Origin: Bacillota bacterium
Lineage (GTDB): Bacteria; Bacillota; Bacilli; Alicyclobacillales; SLC66
Direction: 5' to 3'
NCBI GenBank assembly: GCA_021846285.1
Contig: JAJZCB010000002.1
Location: forward strand, 1-64,000
Length of the DNA: 64,000 bases
The stretch's first letter is position 1. Every line of letters begins with the position of its first letter. Below the pieces are notes generated by a model, which worked only from the letters and a program-made list of their open reading frames with translations, was not told where the DNA came from and ran no database searches. Below are positions 7,977 through 16,705 of the stretch, in pieces. A program made the position numbers and the translations under genes.

Positions 7977-8941
7977 GACAGGTCCATGAGCGGATGACAC
8001 TGGGTGCAACGCAGTTGGATGCGGAGGTGCGCTTTGGACGGACATCTTTTGGAACGGGTCCGGTAACCACCTATCATCTGACTCCTGAGCAACTTGAGGA
8101 GTTTAATCGCAAATGCCCTCCAGACCCTACCTCCAAACCTGTCGCACCACTTTGCTTCCCTAAGCCCTCGGCAGCCCCGCCAACGCAGGAAAGCAAGACT
8201 CTTACCGGGAACAGGGGCATCTCTACCCAGCCCATCTCGAAAAACGAGGAAGGAGAAAAAACTGTGAGCGCAATACGCCAACCATTGAGACGAGACGATT
8301 ACCTCGCTCTTCGTCAGCAAGGGCAGACGCCAGAGCAAATCGAACAAGACTTTGGCTATAGCCATCGCGTTCTGCAGTCCATGAGAGGTCATTGGAGGCT
8401 GCTTACCGTGGCAGAGGAATCAGCGGCGCTCGCAGTGTTGGACACTTCTGCTGGCCATACGTCCGACTCTACAGAGCCGGCGGCGCCAGCCGCAACAGTC
8501 GCCGCGGCTGACTCTTCACAGGAGTGCGCAGAGCCTAGCGCGGACGAATCAGAGGAGGATTTTGGAGATTGGGCTGCCCAGATGACCCGCGAGAACTTAT
8601 TGCAATGCGGGACGTCAGGCCGAGCGCGGCAGGAGTGCGCAGAGCCTAGCGTGGACGACTCATGCGTGGTGATCCGGATCCCGCTGCGGACGATCCACCA
8701 GTGGATTGAGGACAGGCACCCCAAGATTATTTCTGAAAAGAAATTGCGCAGAAATGAATCCCTCCGCCTTTCGTTTGACCTGGCTTTGGAGGCTCTTGGG
8801 TGTACCCAGCTGGAACTGGAGGATTTGCTCGGTGAAACGGAGGTTATAGGGCATCTGCAGCGTTACCTTGACCGCAAACTTGCGGAGCACTTAGAGACAC
8901 AACGGACAATCTCAAATCGAGATCTGGAGGGATGCCCATGA
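7973..8941 (+). CDS. Putative DNA-binding protein with internal repeat
   Basis: About 322 residues. Residues around 105-140 (PLRRDDYLALRQQGQTPEQI onward) look like a helix-turn-helix of the type in phage-encoded regulators; the middle is Ala/Ser/Glu-rich and probably disordered. A 13-residue unit with QECAEPS is present twice, from a near-perfect direct repeat of about 30 bases near 8519 and 8630. The C-terminal third (residues 230-322) is charged and helical. ATG 7967 is an alternative start. First gene of the dense early block. Confidence 0.5.
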   Translation: MRQVHERMTLGATQLDAEVRFGRTSFGTGPVTTYHLTPEQLEEFNRKCPPDPTSKPVAPLCFPKPSAAPPTQESKTLTGNRGISTQPISKNEEGEKTVSAIRQPLRRDDYLALRQQGQTPEQIEQDFGYSHRVLQSMRGHWRLLTVAEESAALAVLDTSAGHTSDSTEPAAPAATVAAADSSQECAEPSADESEEDFGDWAAQMTRENLLQCGTSGRARQECAEPSVDDSCVVIRIPLRTIHQWIEDRHPKIISEKKLRRNESLRLSFDLALEALGCTQLELEDLLGETEVIGHLQRYLDRKLAEHLETQRTISNRDLEGCP

Positions 8942-9177
8942 AGTACATGGCAGAATGCCCCGAGGGCGTTGTGATTCGGAGGAGCAAACGGACATATACA
9001 CACGCGGTCCTGTGGGTGCGCGACGGCGTAGTCACGAATGCCAACTGGTGCGGCAGCTATGATATCGCCCTGAAACAAGCTCGTCGGGCGCATGCCCCAT
9101 CTTGGTCGCCAAAAATCGTGCCGGTTACGCGGTTTGGCTACGTGGATTTCAAAGAAGGGATGATCATACACGAGTGA
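8938..9177 (+). CDS. Hypothetical protein
   Basis: 79 residues from ATG 8938, which overlaps the previous stop as ATGA; TGGAGGG at 8925-8931 fits this ATG better than the one at 8932. Compact strand-rich sequence with several Trp and Tyr residues; no family recognised. Confidence 0.55.
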   Translation: MKYMAECPEGVVIRRSKRTYTHAVLWVRDGVVTNANWCGSYDIALKQARRAHAPSWSPKIVPVTRFGYVDFKEGMIIHE

Positions 9178-9184
9178 AGACGGC

Positions 9185-9496
9185 ATGAGCACCGCGGACA
9201 TCAACCAAGACTTTGTTACTTGCGAGAGGTTGTTCCGCGCCACCCAGGAGATTACGCGGGAGGAATTCGTCAGTCTTGTGACTGATTTCTTTGGCGGCAA
9301 GGATCGAGACTATGCCGAAAATTGCTGGCCGCAGTTTTGTCAGTCGCCGCTTGGTTATATTTTTTCTCGCAGTCCGCTTGAGCAAGGCGAAAGGTTGTTT
9401 GAACTGATACAGCAAAAAGCCATGACAGAGGATATCCACAATCGGTGCTTCAGTACGGAAGAACGTCGGTATAGCAGGTATAGGGAGGCGGAGTGA
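9185..9496 (+). CDS. Hypothetical protein
   Basis: 103 residues, mostly helical, with two cysteines in CWPQFC near residue 48 and a charged C-terminus. No family recognised. It begins eight bases after the preceding gene and ends one base before the next, so it is part of the same transcript. Confidence 0.55.
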   Translation: MSTADINQDFVTCERLFRATQEITREEFVSLVTDFFGGKDRDYAENCWPQFCQSPLGYIFSRSPLEQGERLFELIQQKAMTEDIHNRCFSTEERRYSRYREAE

Positions 9497-9497
9497 C

Positions 9498-10226
9498 ATG
9501 CAGGACGGAGCAGCAGACAGTCGAGGCGAACATGACGCGACCAGCAGAAGGTCCTATCCGATCATCACTCTTTGCGGTTCCACCCGCTTCAAGCGTGAGT
9601 TTGAGGCAGTGAATGCAATTCTGACGACGGGAGGCGCTATTGTCCTCTCGGTGGGCGTCTACAAAGATTATTTCGGCCGGCCACTGACGCAAGCCGAGAA
9701 GTTTGAACTGGATGCCATGCATTTTCGCAAGATCGCTCTGAGCGATGCGATAGTGGTCATCGATCCAGGCGGGTATATCGGGGAATCGACGGCGCGGGAG
9801 ATCAAATATGCGCGGCATGCCGGCTTGCTAATCACCCGATTGTCGGACCAACCAGAATGGCAGGAAATGATCCGGGAGGAAGTTCTGGGCTGGCGAAACA
9901 AACTCGATAGTCGGGAAGGCGGGAAGGAAGCGCTGAGCGACATCGTTTACAGAACCGTGGAAATTCCGACCTGTGAGGAGCATGAAGGGATGGCTCGCAC
10001 CACGGTTACAGTTCATTGGGTGTGTCCCCAGTGCGGCGGCCCACGTGGTGAGCCATACAAGAAGATCAGTTACGACGGTTCTCGGCGACTGTATAACGTG
10101 GACGGCTGGCGGAATCCTTGCGGGCATATTGATGGCTACGCCGATGTGCGCAAAGAAGCATTGGAGTTGGCGGAAACGTGTTTCCCTGTGCGCAAGAGTC
10201 CGGATCTCGCCATCCATGATGTATGA
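9498..10226 (+). CDS. Nucleoside deoxyribosyltransferase-like protein fused to a zinc ribbon
   Basis: 242 residues. Residues 18-125 form a Rossmann-like domain of the nucleoside 2-deoxyribosyltransferase/DUF4406 type: ITLCGSTRFK at the first strand, a central DAIVVIDPGGYIGEST loop and an ending helix REIKYA. These enzymes exchange or hydrolyse bases on deoxynucleosides and are common in phages. From about residue 157 a separate module with CPQCGG and a later Cys-Gly-His forms a zinc ribbon; a methionine stands at its start, so it may once have been its own gene. Possible role: adjusting the nucleotide pool for the element's replication or modification. Confidence 0.65.
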   Translation: MQDGAADSRGEHDATSRRSYPIITLCGSTRFKREFEAVNAILTTGGAIVLSVGVYKDYFGRPLTQAEKFELDAMHFRKIALSDAIVVIDPGGYIGESTAREIKYARHAGLLITRLSDQPEWQEMIREEVLGWRNKLDSREGGKEALSDIVYRTVEIPTCEEHEGMARTTVTVHWVCPQCGGPRGEPYKKISYDGSRRLYNVDGWRNPCGHIDGYADVRKEALELAETCFPVRKSPDLAIHDV

Positions 10227-10456
10227 GGGAGCAAAAGAGCGCCATCAGCAGCAACTTATTCGCGGCAGGCAATCCCGCGCAGCGCAAAACCTGCGAGGTC
10301 GAAGTCTCCGACTCGCACGAATGCCGCACACTCGCCGTTGAGTTGCACAGTCTTGCCTCGCAATTGGAAGTGCAGTCGCACGGCAGGCGGTATACCAAGT
10401 TTCGTATAGATCGAGACTTGCACAGGATCATCGTTGAGATGGAGGCGACGAAATGA
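10223..10456 (+). CDS. Hypothetical protein
   Basis: 77 residues, starting with an ATGA overlap on the previous stop and itself overlapping the methyltransferase start. Two cysteines (CEV and CRT) and a strand-turn-strand C-terminus. No family recognised. Confidence 0.5.
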   Translation: MREQKSAISSNLFAAGNPAQRKTCEVEVSDSHECRTLAVELHSLASQLEVQSHGRRYTKFRIDRDLHRIIVEMEATK

Positions 10457-11664
10457 CCATCGCAGACGTGGTTGCAGGCAAGCAAGACTGGCGTATCGAG
10501 TGTGGGGATGCGCTTGAGGTATTGCGGACGTTGCCGGATGAGTGCGTGCAGACGTGCATCACGTCGCCGCCTTACTGGGGACTGCGAGACTATGGCGCTG
10601 ATGGGCAGATTGGGCTGGAACAGACGCCGGAAGAGTACGTCGGACGGTTGGTGACGGTATTTCGCGAGGTGCGACGGGTGCTACGTAGGAACGGAACGAT
10701 CTGGGTTAACATGGGGGATTCTTATGCGGCTCACGGATCTGGCGCGGACGGCAAAGAATTAGCATGGTTAGGTTCCGGGTCGCTGGAGCGGAAAGCGCGT
10801 AAGCCGCCGTCTGGATTAAAACCCAAGGACCTGATTGGCATCCCGTGGATGGTGGTTTTCGCCCTCCGTGCCGATGGCTGGTATCTGAGATCGGATATTG
10901 TGTGGGCCAAGAGCAATCCAATGCCCGAATCGGTCCGCGACCGGCCCACTCGCAGTCATGAGTACATTTTTCTACTGTCGAAGTCGCGGCAGTACTACTA
11001 CGATGCGGATGCGATCAGGGAGTATGCTGTCGGCCAAACAAAGCATGACCTGACGGGCCCGGGGTATGTGGCTCCGGGACAAACAACGCAGAGGGGGAAT
11101 CGAATCAAGGCGCCGTCTGGCTGGGATACCGGGAAAGGTGCGCACGGACGATTTCACCGCGACAGTCGAAGTCCGTCGTCCAAATACTCTTTTGCAAGAC
11201 GGGTGGTAGAGTCGCCGCCGCCAGGAAAGTGCGCTCAGCACCGTGTCGATCGTGAGCCTACGGAATATCGATTGAGCCGCAACAAGCGGGATGTTTGGAC
11301 GGTGGCGACTCACTCCTTCCCTGGCGCACATTTTGCAACTTTTCCACCTGCGCTCATCGAGCCTTGTATCCTGGCGGGCGCTCCAGAAGACGGCGTGGTA
11401 TTGGACCCATTCGCAGGCGCGGGCACGACCGGACTAGTTGCGCTTCGACACGGTAGGCGATTCGTTGGGATCGAATTGAATCCTGAGTACGTCGAGATGT
11501 CGAGTCACCGCATCATCGAAGACGCGCCGCTGCTGAACATGGGGGGGGTACACCATGATCACCGCAGACACCGCGAAGTATTGGGCGCGTTGTTATCACA
11601 CCAGAGACTGGACAAGCGTCGACATTACGTGGATCGGCAGACGATGAAGACTTTTCCGGTGTAG
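10453..11664 (+). CDS. Site-specific DNA methyltransferase (N4-cytosine or N6-adenine, beta class)
   Basis: 403 residues in the beta-class order: catalytic motif TSPPYWGLRDY near residue 37, a long target-recognition region, then the AdoMet-binding motif DPFAGAGTTG near residue 317 and GIELNPEYVEM. SPPY is more usual for N4-cytosine enzymes. No restriction endonuclease gene is adjacent, so it is probably a solitary methyltransferase that protects the element or marks its DNA. A run of eight G near the 3' end alters the last 30 or so residues if it slips; an overlapping 30-residue frame (11555-11647) then becomes the natural C-terminus. Confidence 0.85.
   Translation: MTIADVVAGKQDWRIECGDALEVLRTLPDECVQTCITSPPYWGLRDYGADGQIGLEQTPEEYVGRLVTVFREVRRVLRRNGTIWVNMGDSYAAHGSGADGKELAWLGSGSLERKARKPPSGLKPKDLIGIPWMVVFALRADGWYLRSDIVWAKSNPMPESVRDRPTRSHEYIFLLSKSRQYYYDADAIREYAVGQTKHDLTGPGYVAPGQTTQRGNRIKAPSGWDTGKGAHGRFHRDSRSPSSKYSFARRVVESPPPGKCAQHRVDREPTEYRLSRNKRDVWTVATHSFPGAHFATFPPALIEPCILAGAPEDGVVLDPFAGAGTTGLVALRHGRRFVGIELNPEYVEMSSHRIIEDAPLLNMGGVHHDHRRHREVLGALLSHQRLDKRRHYVDRQTMKTFPV
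11541..11548 (+). repeat. G8 homopolymer in the methyltransferase gene
   Basis: Eight consecutive G residues about 115 bases before the stop codon. Loss or gain of one base would switch the C-terminal frame. Tracts of this length are slippage-prone and are used for phase variation of methyltransferases elsewhere. Confidence 0.6.
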
Positions 11665-11773
11665 TATGGCGCATCAGTTGGCGCAGCGTCGAGGGGCATA
11701 TCCCTCGAGGGATGGAGCGGTTGAGATGGGAGTATGGGGAGAACAAGAGTCTTGCGAGATGAGGGGTGAGATC

Positions 11774-12196
11774 ATGTTCGAGTTTGAGGTACGTGTGGAT
11801 GGATGGGATTTCGGATATCGCTGTGTGGCCAAAACGGCGGGAAAGGCGAAGTATGCGTACTACCAGTTTCTACAGGACGGAATTTGGGAAACCACGTTTG
11901 CTGAAATCATGCCCCGCCTGCTCGTCAAGAAGATCGGAAGAGCCACCATTCAATCCTTCTTCGGCAATCCAGAAACCTTCGCATCGGTACGCGAGCAAAG
12001 AAACATGCCATTTGTCCACCAGGGCATGCGACTTGAAGTGGACGGCAAGATGGGCACTGTCGTTGGAGCGAATTCCAGCAGCAATTGGTCAGTCGTTTTT
12101 GATGGCACATACCACGAGGAATACTGCCATCCGTGGTGGAAGACGAGATACTTCGACGCAGACGGGAATGTGATTGCCGACTATCGGGAGGTGTGA
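11774..12196 (+). CDS. Hypothetical protein
   Basis: 140 residues from ATG 11774, which has GAGGGGTGAG just upstream; the longer open frame to 11666 lacks a site. An N-terminal helical part and a C-terminal strand-rich part with 'VDGKMGTVVGANSSSNW', like a small SH3-type barrel. No family recognised. Placed between the two methyltransferase genes. Confidence 0.55.
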   Translation: MFEFEVRVDGWDFGYRCVAKTAGKAKYAYYQFLQDGIWETTFAEIMPRLLVKKIGRATIQSFFGNPETFASVREQRNMPFVHQGMRLEVDGKMGTVVGANSSSNWSVVFDGTYHEEYCHPWWKTRYFDADGNVIADYREV

Positions 12197-12199
12197 GGG

Positions 12200-14299
12200 A
12201 TGGTGCTCAAGGCGTGGCGGCTCCCCATCGAAGACAACGACTGTTCGTGCTGGCCCACGCCAACGATCAACGGCAATTATAACCGTCGTGGATCATCGGA
12301 AAACTCAGGCGATGGACTATCGTGGCCCACACCTGCAGCGGCACTCGGAATCGGCGGCGAGGATGAACCACAAACATTCGTTGGAGCGGTTGAGACAGGA
12401 ATACGGGGGAGGGGCAGCCGAGTGAACGAGTTTACAGCGTTGCATCTTTTCGCCGGCATCGGGGGCGGAGCACTAGGATTCCAGAACGGACTTGGTGAGT
12501 TTGCGGGGCACACGGGGCACTATCGCACTCTCGCTGGTATCGACGTAGACCCTGCGGCCTGCGAAGACTTTGAGCGCATCACGGGTACCGCTGCGACACA
12601 ACTGGACCTGTTCGGTCGCTCTGATTACATAGCCTTCCACGGTAAGGAGCCTGCTCCTGGATGGACAGAGGCCGCGCCGCGTGACATCTGGAACGCGTGT
12701 AACGGCGAGACGCCAGATACGGTATTTCTATCGCCGCCATGCAAGGGATTCTCAGGTCTATTGCCGTCCAAATGTGCCGTCGGAGAAAAGTATCAGGCGT
12801 TGAATCGTTTGACCGTTCGCGGCCTGCGATTGGTGCTGAAAGCGTTCAGTGACGACCTTCCGTCGCTGATTTTGCTGGAGAACGTGCCTCGCATTCAGTC
12901 GCGAGGAGCATCGCTGTTGAGCGAGATCAAGGCTCTCCTGCACCGATATGGATACGTGACGAACGACGCTTCTCACGATTGCGGGGAACTGGGTGGTCTC
13001 GGGCAACACCGCAAACGGTACCTCTTGATCGCCCGTAACGAACGCAAGATGGACAACTTCGTCTACGTACCGCCGAAGCGCCGCGTTCGATCGATCGGCG
13101 AGATCCTTGAAGCTCTGCCCATGCCGGATGATGTCGCGGGTGGTGCCATGCACCGGTTGCCGCGCTTGGCCTGGAAGACGTGGGTGAGACTCGCCTTGAT
13201 TCCGGCCGGTGGAGACTGGCGCGATCTTCAGAAACTTGACCACACGAAATACCGACTGGAATACGTGCCTCGTGGGGGCGCGATGGGGATGCAGGATTGG
13301 GAGCAGCCATGCGGGACAGTAACAGGAGCTACCGGATGGGGCCGCAGTAATGCACCGACGGCAGTAGCAGATCCGAGATTCGACGACGATTGTGCGCATC
13401 ACAACAATGTGTTTCGCGTCACGGACTGGGATTCGGTTGCGGGTACCGTAACGGGCGCCAGTCACGTTGCGAATGGAGGCGTATGTGTTGCGGACCCGAG
13501 GCTGAGTGAACGGGAAGGTCGTCACCCTGGGGTATACAAGGTCCAACGGTGGACGGAGACGTCAGACTGCGTGACAGGAACACGCTTCGACAGAGGGGCC
13601 GTGGCCGTCAGCAATTTTCGAGTCAAAGCGCAAGGCCATCCTGGTGGCTACGGAGTCCTGGACTGGGATAAGGCATCGCCAACTGTGCGTGGCGCGGCGC
13701 GGATCATGAACACGTCCGCATCGATCGCGGACCCTAGACTCTCGGGAGATTCTCGCTACACAAACAAGTTTGAGCTACACGGTTGGAATCAGACGGCGAC
13801 GACGGTAACAGGCACACCTGACATACAATCTGGCGCTCCATCAATTGCAGATCCAAGACTGATCTGCTCGCCGAGATCAGGAATGATGGGCGTGCAAGCT
13901 TGGGATGAGCCAGGGAAGACAGTAATCGGATCAGGTGACGTCCACTCGGGCGCCGCAGCCATTGCGGATCCGAGGATACCGGAGGACGCAGAGAACGGCG
14001 TCTGGGTGATCGTCTCCACCGATGGAACATGGCACAGGCCACTGACAACCTACGAACTGGCAATGTTACAAGGGTTCCCGATGCATCTGCCCAGCGGCGA
14101 ACCGTTTCAACTCACGGGCAAAAACGACGGGAAATGGCGAGAACGCATAGGAAATGCCGTTCCGCCGCCAGCTGCGCAGGCGATCGCAGAAGTGGCGCTC
14201 ACTGCTCTGATGGCCGCCAAAGAAGGCATGTGGACAATGAGTGCTGAGGAAATTTGGGTGGTTCCTGCTGGTGAAGAACTCGATATCAGGGTGCAGTGA
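12200..14299 (+). CDS. DNA cytosine-5 methyltransferase with repeat-rich target-recognition region
   Basis: C5 methyltransferase core: FAGIGGGALG (AdoMet), SPPCKGFS with the catalytic cysteine, ENVP, and the closing GNAVPPPAAQAIAE. Between motifs VIII and IX lie six units of about 40-50 residues, each built as W-D-x-P-x-x-T-V-T-G ... (V/I)-A-D-P-R, from nucleotide 13285 to 13990. Both ATG 12200 (after GGGAGG) and GTG 12422 (after GGGAGGGG) have good sites. The core begins at 12422; the preceding 74 residues carry two WPTP motifs and may be a separate domain. Likely protects element DNA. No cognate nuclease is seen. Confidence 0.88.
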   Translation: MVLKAWRLPIEDNDCSCWPTPTINGNYNRRGSSENSGDGLSWPTPAAALGIGGEDEPQTFVGAVETGIRGRGSRVNEFTALHLFAGIGGGALGFQNGLGEFAGHTGHYRTLAGIDVDPAACEDFERITGTAATQLDLFGRSDYIAFHGKEPAPGWTEAAPRDIWNACNGETPDTVFLSPPCKGFSGLLPSKCAVGEKYQALNRLTVRGLRLVLKAFSDDLPSLILLENVPRIQSRGASLLSEIKALLHRYGYVTNDASHDCGELGGLGQHRKRYLLIARNERKMDNFVYVPPKRRVRSIGEILEALPMPDDVAGGAMHRLPRLAWKTWVRLALIPAGGDWRDLQKLDHTKYRLEYVPRGGAMGMQDWEQPCGTVTGATGWGRSNAPTAVADPRFDDDCAHHNNVFRVTDWDSVAGTVTGASHVANGGVCVADPRLSEREGRHPGVYKVQRWTETSDCVTGTRFDRGAVAVSNFRVKAQGHPGGYGVLDWDKASPTVRGAARIMNTSASIADPRLSGDSRYTNKFELHGWNQTATTVTGTPDIQSGAPSIADPRLICSPRSGMMGVQAWDEPGKTVIGSGDVHSGAAAIADPRIPEDAENGVWVIVSTDGTWHRPLTTYELAMLQGFPMHLPSGEPFQLTGKNDGKWRERIGNAVPPPAAQAIAEVALTALMAAKEGMWTMSAEEIWVVPAGEELDIRVQ

Positions 14300-14311
14300 G
14301 GAGGAATCGGA

Positions 14312-15367
14312 GTGAGACAATTCGCCATGGAATTCGCGATTGAGGAAAAGGTTCAACACCGAGAATCGATCAATCTGTTGCCGCTCGATGAATACGACCA
14401 TATCCTACTTTCGCTCAGCGGCGGCAAGGATAGCGTGGCGTGCGCTGTTCACCTTGACGAACTCGGCGTCGATCCTTCCAAACTCGAATTCTGGCATCAA
14501 AGTGTAGATGGAGGTCGGAGTGATACCGAGTTTTTGGACTGGCCCGTTACCGAGTCCTATGTGCAGGCGATTGGCGAACTCTTCGATGTGCCGGTCAGCT
14601 TTCAATGGCGAGCAGGCGGAATCTACGGCGAGATGATGCGCAAGGAATCCTTGACAGGCGATGTCTATAACGTCAATGCAGACGGCGAAATCATGTACCT
14701 ACCGACGCGAAACGGCAAACGTACGACTAGGGGCAAGTGGCCTGCCATGAGCCCTGACTTGCGAGTCAGATGGTGCTCCGCCTATGTCAAGATCGACGTT
14801 TTCCGGCGCGTGTTAAACAATCACCCGAAGTATCAAGGAACGGCTGAGCGGCCCATGAAGATCCTGGTCATATCGGGCGAACGCCGGGAAGAGTCGCTGA
14901 ATCGCGCTCGATATGCAGAGGCCGAAGTACACGCCTGCAATTCTCGTAACCGCATCGTACACGCATGGCGACCAGTGATCGACTGGAGCGAAAGACAGAT
15001 TTGGGATGCGTTCGAAAAACGAAAGATCCTGCCGCATCCTGCTTACCTGCTCGGCTGGAATCGAACCAGTTGTTTGGGATGCATCTTTTCGACTCCGGAC
15101 TTGTGGGCGATGATGCGCGAGATTGCACCGGGGCGGTTTTCGAGGATGGTAGGGGTTGAAAAAGAGTTACATCACACCGTGGATCCCAAGATGGATCTGA
15201 CGGCTAAGGCAACTCAAGGATCGTTGAAACGATTGCCTACAGACGCTCGGACACGTCGATGGGTGCAACTGGCATTACATCGCAATTTCAATGTGGGTGA
15301 TCTGAGAGTTGAGCGTTGGGAGTTACCCGCCGGTGCATTTCGCGGATCTGCAGGCGGCCCATCGTAG
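14312..15367 (+). CDS. Phosphoadenosine phosphosulfate reductase-like protein
   Basis: 351 residues with the adenine-nucleotide alpha-hydrolase P-loop LSGGKDS at residues 34-40, then the WCSAYVK and CLGCIFS cysteines of the family (near residues 150 and 255). Such CysH/DndC-like proteins are frequent on phages and ICEs, where they are thought to activate sulfur or adenylate substrates, but no dndABDE genes or sulfate-assimilation genes are nearby. It directly follows two DNA methyltransferases, so a role in DNA modification is possible. A shorter paralog lacking the P-loop is at 57973. Confidence 0.8.
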   Translation: MRQFAMEFAIEEKVQHRESINLLPLDEYDHILLSLSGGKDSVACAVHLDELGVDPSKLEFWHQSVDGGRSDTEFLDWPVTESYVQAIGELFDVPVSFQWRAGGIYGEMMRKESLTGDVYNVNADGEIMYLPTRNGKRTTRGKWPAMSPDLRVRWCSAYVKIDVFRRVLNNHPKYQGTAERPMKILVISGERREESLNRARYAEAEVHACNSRNRIVHAWRPVIDWSERQIWDAFEKRKILPHPAYLLGWNRTSCLGCIFSTPDLWAMMREIAPGRFSRMVGVEKELHHTVDPKMDLTAKATQGSLKRLPTDARTRRWVQLALHRNFNVGDLRVERWELPAGAFRGSAGGPS

Positions 15368-15391
15368 CACTTGGAGGGGGGTGTAAGCCGG

Positions 15392-15529
15392 ATGAAAATA
15401 GCCAAACACAGCAAATTCGATGTGCGAGGGAAGGCGTGGATAGCCTGCTCGGAATGCGCGCGATGTATTTCATCCACGCGGCGACTTGGAAGTTTCCAAG
15501 CCTTACACGGTCGAGGAGGGATCCGATGA
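15392..15529 (+). CDS. Small cysteine-containing protein
   Basis: 45 residues from ATG 15392 after a strong GGAGGGGGGTG. Contains CSECARC, a possible half zinc site, and a basic C-terminus. Its stop overlaps the ATG of the next gene (ATGA), supporting a real translated unit. Confidence 0.45.
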   Translation: MKIAKHSKFDVRGKAWIACSECARCISSTRRLGSFQALHGRGGIR

Positions 15530-15705
15530 AGACTGACATGGAGGAGATCGTGAGGCTCATGGTATCGGAAGCGATGCAACTCCGTGCTCTCGCACGCCAG
15601 GCCGAGCAGGCGACATTCATTAACGCTACTGGCGCGCGCAAATCATTCTTCAACAGTCCGCCGACATCGATCAATCACGTCGATAAAGGCTATCCGGGAG
15701 TGTAA
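15526..15705 (+). CDS. Hypothetical small protein
   Basis: 59 residues from ATG 15526 with GAGGAGGG at 15513-15520. Helical acidic first half, then a Ser/Pro-rich tail. The open frame runs further upstream, but only inside the preceding gene in another frame. No family recognised. Confidence 0.45.
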   Translation: MKTDMEEIVRLMVSEAMQLRALARQAEQATFINATGARKSFFNSPPTSINHVDKGYPGV

Positions 15706-15735
15706 GCAACAACGAAGCACAAGAGGGGGATAAGA

Positions 15736-16002
15736 ATGAGCTACGTATCGTGCTACTTTTGTCGTCGCCGTTCGACCTATCTGATCCACACGAAACTAAA
15801 CGGTCTCATTTGGTGTTCGTTTGCCTGCGGAGAACATGCGCACGAAGCGGAGTCGACGGCAGACAAGGAATTACCGGAAGGACAAATGCGTCTGCATTTC
15901 ATTGCTGGCGAAGGGTTTGAAAGGGTCAAGAAGCGTGAGCGCGATTATCTGGTAGCTGCGCGATATGCCAATAAAAAGAGAGAGAAGGAAGCGGAGGTAT
16001 GA
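15736..16002 (+). CDS. Zinc-finger-like protein
   Basis: 88 residues: an N-terminal CYFCRR knuckle, then W-C-S-F-A-C at residues 28-33, forming one zinc site, followed by a charged helix rich in Lys, Arg and Glu (residues 58-88). AGAGGGGGATAAG precedes ATG 15736. Its stop overlaps the next start. Confidence 0.5.
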   Translation: MSYVSCYFCRRRSTYLIHTKLNGLIWCSFACGEHAHEAESTADKELPEGQMRLHFIAGEGFERVKKRERDYLVAARYANKKREKEAEV

Positions 16003-16214
16003 GCCTTGACGACGAAACCTGGCTTGACCATCGTGGCATACGCCAGAAAAACGGTCGCAAGCATGGGATCATGACCGAGATTCTCCAGCAGTGCCAGGGT
16101 TGCGGTCGGTGGGTGTACATGCTGACAGACATGAGCCCGGATGGGCATTTATGCGGTGGATGCGTCAATCGAACTCTCGACAAACGGCGGAAGAGCCAGG
16201 GAGTTAGGCGTTGA
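15999..16214 (+). CDS. Zinc-ribbon protein
   Basis: 71 residues with CQGCGRWVYM and CGGC forming a zinc ribbon at residues 32-56, and a basic C-terminus. Overlaps the previous stop by four bases. Unknown function. Downstream, between 16215 and 16319, a frame with CPFCGSG looks like another zinc-knuckle remnant, without a good start. Confidence 0.5.
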   Translation: MSLDDETWLDHRGIRQKNGRKHGIMTEILQQCQGCGRWVYMLTDMSPDGHLCGGCVNRTLDKRRKSQGVRR

Positions 16215-16319
16215 ACAAGTCGCGCAACGGCCGTTGTTCTGTCCATTCTGTGGTTCGGGGTCAGGCAGCCCTCCCATTCTGATCGTGTTCCAATGGGAGA
16301 TCAAAAAGGAGCTGATAGT

Positions 16320-16484
16320 ATGCCGGAGATTACCATTGAGAGTAGCCTTCTTTGTTCCCCACTGGATGGTGGAGAAGGAGAGGGATCGGCTCTGTTTGTT
16401 CCATTAGTCGACATTTTGAGCTCTCCTGAGGACGAGTCGACAAGGAGGATTGTACATGTCCACAGCCATCATGGACCGCCATGA
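16320..16484 (+). CDS. Hypothetical small protein
   Basis: 54 residues from ATG 16320 with AAGGAG at 16306-16311. Acidic, with little predicted structure, and overlapping the start of the next gene by 29 bases. No family recognised. Confidence 0.35.
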   Translation: MPEITIESSLLCSPLDGGEGEGSALFVPLVDILSSPEDESTRRIVHVHSHHGPP

Positions 16485-16680
16485 ATTTTGGTGTCGTTGC
16501 GGTGGATGCGTCGAGATACGCACTGTTGGGAGCATCGTGTGGCCACCCTCGTGTCCTGTATGTGGCGGCGCCATGCGAGAGGTCATGATGTTTCAGTTCG
16601 AGTGGCGTTGGAACGAGAAAGGCCGACGATCCGTTCAGAAAGTGGCTTGTAAGACAAAGCCGAAAAGCAAACAAAAGTAA
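16456..16680 (+). CDS. Zinc-ribbon protein
   Basis: 74 residues from ATG 16456, with AAGGAGGATT upstream. CRCGGC and CPVCGG form a rubredoxin-like zinc ribbon; the C-terminus is very basic (KTKPKSKQK), suggesting nucleic-acid contact. Member of the set of small zinc-binding proteins in this block. Confidence 0.5.
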   Translation: MSTAIMDRHEFWCRCGGCVEIRTVGSIVWPPSCPVCGGAMREVMMFQFEWRWNEKGRRSVQKVACKTKPKSKQK

Positions 16681-16705
16681 GTGGCAAGAAAGGGAAGAGC
16701 GCCCG

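Noticed and set aside
13519-13530. GTCACCC in the C5 methyltransferase gene
   Set aside because: Inside coding sequence, with no T-run before it and no hairpin or start after it; chance match to the leader core.
12758-13546. Minus-strand open frame of 262 codons under the C5 methyltransferase
   Set aside because: Shadow of the plus-strand gene, and rich in Arg, Ser and His as such shadows are.
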